Shown: positions 61,155 to 64,000 of the stretch, one piece after another | How the letters are laid out: the number at the start of each line of letters is the position of its first letter | How positions within the stretch are numbered: the first letter of the stretch is position 1 | Assembly (NCBI RefSeq): GCF_004346195.1 | Contig: NZ_SMAK01000003.1 | Location: 186,001-250,000, forward strand | DNA length: 64,000 nucleotides | DNA from: Tepidamorphus gemmatus | GTDB taxonomy: Bacteria > Pseudomonadota > Alphaproteobacteria > Rhizobiales > Tepidamorphaceae | Direction of reading: 5' to 3' | The notes under the pieces: generated by a model | Seen by the model: only the letters and a program-made list of their open reading frames with translations | What the model was told of the DNA's origin: nothing | Database searches by the model: none | Position numbers and translations under genes: made by a program

Positions 61155-62426
61155 TCAGTCGTCTGTCTCGCCGGGATTGTACAGTGCCTCGCGGCCGATG
61201 CGGTCGAGGCACAGTTCGGCGGTCCAAGGCAGCATGAGCGATCCGCAGCGGCTGTCGCGGTAGAGGCGCTCGAGCGGCAGGCTCTTCAGCATCGACTGGC
61301 CACCGCAGGTCCGGATGGCGAGCTGGGCGAGCTCGTTGGCATTCTCCATCACCGTATACTGGGCCGCATAGGCGCGCAGCACCTGTTCCTTCGTCGGATC
61401 GGCGCGGGCTTCCGAGACCGCCTGGAACCACAGCGCCTTGGTCTGCTGCAGCATCACGAACATCTGGGCGACGGCGATCTGCTTGGTAGGGAACTTGCGA
61501 CGCTTCTCCGGGCCGGTACCGGGGATCTCGCCGCGCAGGTATCGCACCGTGAAATCGAAGACGGCCTGGGCGATGCCGAGATAGGTCGGGGACAGTGTCA
61601 TGAACATGTGCGGCCAGCGCGCGGCGGCCTGATAGTAGACGCCGCGCGGCATCAGCGCCTGGTCGTCCTCGACGAAGACGTCCTTCAGCAGCAGCGTGCG
61701 CGAGACCGTGCCGCGCATGCCGAGCGGATCCCACTCGCCGACCACCTCGACGCCCTCGGCTGTGGCGGGGACGGCGATATACATGGTGTCCTTGCGCGAG
61801 GGACGCTCGCCGGACTTCATCTCGCCGCACAGAACGCCGTAATAGTCGGCCGCGCCGGACAGCGAGGCGAAGATCTTCTTGCCGTTGATGATCCAGCCGC
61901 CGTCGACCCGCTTCGCCGAGGTCGAGAACGGAACGACGCCGGCCGCCGCCGCACCGCCTTCCGAGAATGGCTGGGCGAAGATCGCACCATCCCGGACGAT
62001 CCGCTCATAGTGCTTGGCGCGGCGCCTGAGATGCGTTGCCCGGGTCTCCTCGTCCATGTCGAGATCGTCGGACAGCGGACCCGACCACAGGCACGAGCAG
62101 ACATGCATGTTCCAGGTCAGTGCCGTCGCGCCGCAATAGCGGCCGATCTCAGCAGCGGTCGTCGCATAGGCACGGAAGCCAGCGCCGAGACCGCCATGCT
62201 CCTTGGGCACGCTGATGGCGAGCAGCCCCGTCTCATGCAGGTCCTTGTAGTTCTCGGTCGGGAACGTCGCGTCGCGATCGTATCTGGCCGCGCGCGGGGC
62301 GAACCGCGCCTTGCCGATCCGGCGCGCCAGCGCGTTCAGCTCGGCTTCCGCCTCGTCCAGCCGGAAGGCCGACGGATCGAAGATCGGCGCGTCGACGTCG
62401 ATCTGGTCGAGGTCCATGACGTTCAT
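61155..62426 (-). CDS. acyl-CoA dehydrogenase family protein
   Basis: A 423-aa flavoprotein with the three-domain ACAD fold: an N-terminal helical part with LLAISVPKEHGGLG, the middle beta-domain with GGWIINGKKIFASLSGAADYYGVL (in blocks) and GVEVVGEWDPLGMRGTVS, and a C-terminal helical part with IRTCGGQSML. It may desaturate an acyl-CoA or act as a flavin oxygenase/nitroalkane-type relative. It overlaps the hydrolase gene by 4 bp, so it belongs to the same unit. Confidence 0.9.
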   Translation of the reverse strand: MNVMDLDQIDVDAPIFDPSAFRLDEAEAELNALARRIGKARFAPRAARYDRDATFPTENYKDLHETGLLAISVPKEHGGLGAGFRAYATTAAEIGRYCGATALTWNMHVCSCLWSGPLSDDLDMDEETRATHLRRRAKHYERIVRDGAIFAQPFSEGGAAAAGVVPFSTSAKRVDGGWIINGKKIFASLSGAADYYGVLCGEMKSGERPSRKDTMYIAVPATAEGVEVVGEWDPLGMRGTVSRTLLLKDVFVEDDQALMPRGVYYQAAARWPHMFMTLSPTYLGIAQAVFDFTVRYLRGEIPGTGPEKRRKFPTKQIAVAQMFVMLQQTKALWFQAVSEARADPTKEQVLRAYAAQYTVMENANELAQLAIRTCGGQSMLKSLPLERLYRDSRCGSLMLPWTAELCLDRIGREALYNPGETDD

Positions 62427-63175
62427 CGGGCGTCCTCCCGTATCGTGTCCAGAAACCGCCGCACCGCGTCGGCGAAGCGGTCGGGGCATTCGAGCGGGGC
62501 CATGTGGCCGGTCTTCTCGAGCACCTCGAGCCGGGCGCCCGGGATGATCTCGGCCATGCGCATCATCGTCTTCAGCGGCGCATTGCGGTCCTCGTCGCCG
62601 GCGATCAGCAGGGTCGGCACGGCGATCGCGCCGAGTTCGTCGCGCCGGTTGAAGGTCACCAGGCATTCGAGCCCTGCCCGGTAGCTCGCCTCGGGCAGCT
62701 CCGCCAGCAGCCGCTCGACGGTCACCGCAGCGGTTGCATCCGGTGCCGAGCCGAGCAGTTCGCCGGGCGCGGCCGCGGCCAGCTCGGCCATCGTCCGACC
62801 CTGATCGAGCGGGCCGAGCCGCGCCTTCAGGAAGGCCTGCTGGAACGATCTGTCGCGGCTGCCGAATACCGGTGTCGTGCCCGACAGGATCAGCGCCGCC
62901 AGCCGGTCGGGATGACGGTGCGCGAGCTCCTGGGCGACCATTCCGCCGATCGAATGGCCGAGCGGGATCGCCCGCGCGATGCCGCGCGCGTCGAGATCGG
63001 CGACGATGCGGTCGGCGAGGCTCTCGAACGTGAACGGACCATCGAGCGGCCTGCCGCCATAGCCCGGATAGTCCCAGGCGATGATCGGGATGGCGCCGCC
63101 GAGCCGTCCGACCACCGCATCGAACATCCGGCAGTCGGAGCCGACCCCGCTGAGCAGGACAAGCGGAGCGCTCAC
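62423..63175 (-). CDS. alpha/beta hydrolase
   Basis: A 250-aa alpha/beta-hydrolase fold enzyme. The nucleophile is Ser75 in PLGHSIGGM, the acid Asp in IAGDEDRNAP and the base His in KTGHMAPLECPDRF. It resembles 3-oxoadipate enol-lactone and ring-cleavage product hydrolases. Beside a NicX-like gene it could be an N-formylmaleamate deformylase-like (NicD) enzyme; that is inference. It overlaps both neighbours by ATGA. Confidence 0.88.
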   Translation of the reverse strand: MSAPLVLLSGVGSDCRMFDAVVGRLGGAIPIIAWDYPGYGGRPLDGPFTFESLADRIVADLDARGIARAIPLGHSIGGMVAQELAHRHPDRLAALILSGTTPVFGSRDRSFQQAFLKARLGPLDQGRTMAELAAAAPGELLGSAPDATAAVTVERLLAELPEASYRAGLECLVTFNRRDELGAIAVPTLLIAGDEDRNAPLKTMMRMAEIIPGARLEVLEKTGHMAPLECPDRFADAVRRFLDTIREDAR

Positions 63176-64000
63176 GATGCGGCCTCCACCAGCCGCCCCT
63201 CCTCGACCACGGCGACGCCGTCGAGACGGATCGTGCAGTTGCGGGTCGGCAGGTCGAAATGACCCTTGGTGAACCGACCCGCGAACTCGTTCGCGCCGGT
63301 CGAGAACAGGAAATTGCCGGCGAACGCCCGGATCTCGGTGCCGTTGGTATCGCGCTGGTCGTACATGGCAAGCGCCTCGTAGCGGGCGCCCTCGTTCAGC
63401 CCCCAGCCGACATGGCTGACGGCATAGGCATTGCGGTCGCCCCAGGCGGCGAAGTAGCGACGCATCAGCTCGGCATCGGTGCCGCTGCCGGCGATGTCGA
63501 CCACATAGTCGTCGGCGATGGTGAGCCGGACCGGGCTTTCCAGATAGCGCTTGAAGGTCAGGTTGACATCACCGGCATCGAGAACCAGCGTGCCGTTGAC
63601 CGAACCGGCCTTCGGGAACGAGACGACGATGCCGCCCGGCCAGTGGGCGACCGTCCCCGGCCGGTCGGTGTAGCCCCAGACACCGGCGGTCGCAGCCTCG
63701 CGCATGTTGACGGTAAGATCGGTGCCGGCCCTGGAGACGACGCGCATCTCGCTGGCGCGGCGCACGGCCTTGACCGCGGCCTTGACCCTCGCCTCCATCG
63801 AGGGATGCGGCACCAGCCGTTCCAGCGCCTCGGGATGCTCGTTGGAGATCATCATGATGCGCGCCCCGCCGGAGATGATCTCCGGCAGTTCCGGCGCGTG
63901 CAGCAGCCCCTCCAGCGTGCAGTCGACGACGAGCGAGGCCGCCTTCAGCCCCGCGATCGCCGCGCGCTGGCCCGACAGCGCGCAGGAGGCGCCGGTGGAG
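63172..64000 (-). CDS. NicX-like (2,5-dihydroxypyridine dioxygenase/AmpS family) protein, partial
   Basis: The C-terminal 275 residues of a longer protein whose frame stays open to the right edge of the window. The sequence RPGTVAHWPGG, SVNGTLVLDAGD, WGDRNAYAVSHVGWG and KGHFDLPTRNC matches the NicX/COG2309 family. As recalled, NicX uses two His and an Asp as iron ligands; the SHVGW histidine and the HFD pair stand 51-53 residues apart, as expected. Related proteins were once called leucyl aminopeptidases, so function is not certain. It is coupled to the alpha/beta hydrolase. Confidence 0.75.
   Translation of the reverse strand, partial: STGASCALSGQRAAIAGLKAASLVVDCTLEGLLHAPELPEIISGGARIMMISNEHPEALERLVPHPSMEARVKAAVKAVRRASEMRVVSRAGTDLTVNMREAATAGVWGYTDRPGTVAHWPGGIVVSFPKAGSVNGTLVLDAGDVNLTFKRYLESPVRLTIADDYVVDIAGSGTDAELMRRYFAAWGDRNAYAVSHVGWGLNEGARYEALAMYDQRDTNGTEIRAFAGNFLFSTGANEFAGRFTKGHFDLPTRNCTIRLDGVAVVEEGRLVEAAS

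Overview
The window is GC-rich chromosomal DNA from an alphaproteobacterium, most likely of the order Hyphomicrobiales (Rhizobiales). Gene order carries this call: atpHAGDC without the Fo genes; leuS-lptE-holA; mnmE-mnmG-rsmG-parA-parB; rho-hemJ-hemE next to a DUF299 regulator, maf, aroE, coaE and dnaQ; secB-fxsA and a Tim44-domain gene-mltA-Smr-XRE; hslV-GNAT-hslU; and hisB-DUF2628-hisH-hisA-hisF-hisE-coaA. No rRNA, tRNA, CRISPR array, prophage or insertion sequence was found. Genus and species cannot be read from the sequence.

Layout. 1-10.4 kb: the start of a PAS-type sensor gene, a small orphan ORF, a cytoplasmic gamma-glutamyltransferase with a small membrane protein, rpmF with a clear terminator, mtgA, the convergent isoprenoid genes ispA and ispG (ispG coupled to a Zur-type regulator), 3-hydroxybutyrate dehydrogenase coupled to a patatin-like lipase, and a CoA-transferase. 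10.6-16.3 kb: the F1 ATP synthase operon and tenA. 16.4-19.5 kb: an accessory pair, a sulfotransferase-TPR-SGNH fusion and a GSCFA protein, wedged between tenA and the core gene yggS. 20.4-24.7 kb: leuS-lptE-holA. 24.7-36.1 kb: the origin and segregation region, with parB, parA, rsmG, mnmG, mnmE, two parS sites, rho, hemJ, hemE and a probable oriC between hemE and the DUF299 gene. The oriC call rests on a full CtrA box, five GANTC sites, DnaA-like boxes and the same flanking genes as the Caulobacter origin.

36.1-51.9 kb is housekeeping: maf, aroE, coaE, dnaQ, secB, fxsA, a Tim44-domain protein, mltA, Smr, XRE, the HslUV protease operon with an embedded acetyltransferase and a possible heat-shock promoter, then the histidine genes and coaA. 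51.9-64.0 kb is all on the minus strand. After a PfkB-type kinase it becomes a catabolic region: a DapA-like aldolase/dehydratase, a 3-hydroxyacyl-CoA dehydrogenase and an opine-dehydrogenase-like protein, a complete TRAP importer, an acyl-CoA ligase, an acyl-CoA dehydrogenase, an alpha/beta hydrolase and the C-terminal part of a NicX-like (2,5-dihydroxypyridine dioxygenase/AmpS family) enzyme that runs off the window. The overlapping genes suggest that one carboxylate or N-heterocyclic substrate is imported and degraded; the substrate is unknown.

The most interesting items are the sulfotransferase/SGNH/GSCFA pair, the predicted oriC with its parS sites, and the unassigned TRAP-linked catabolic cluster.
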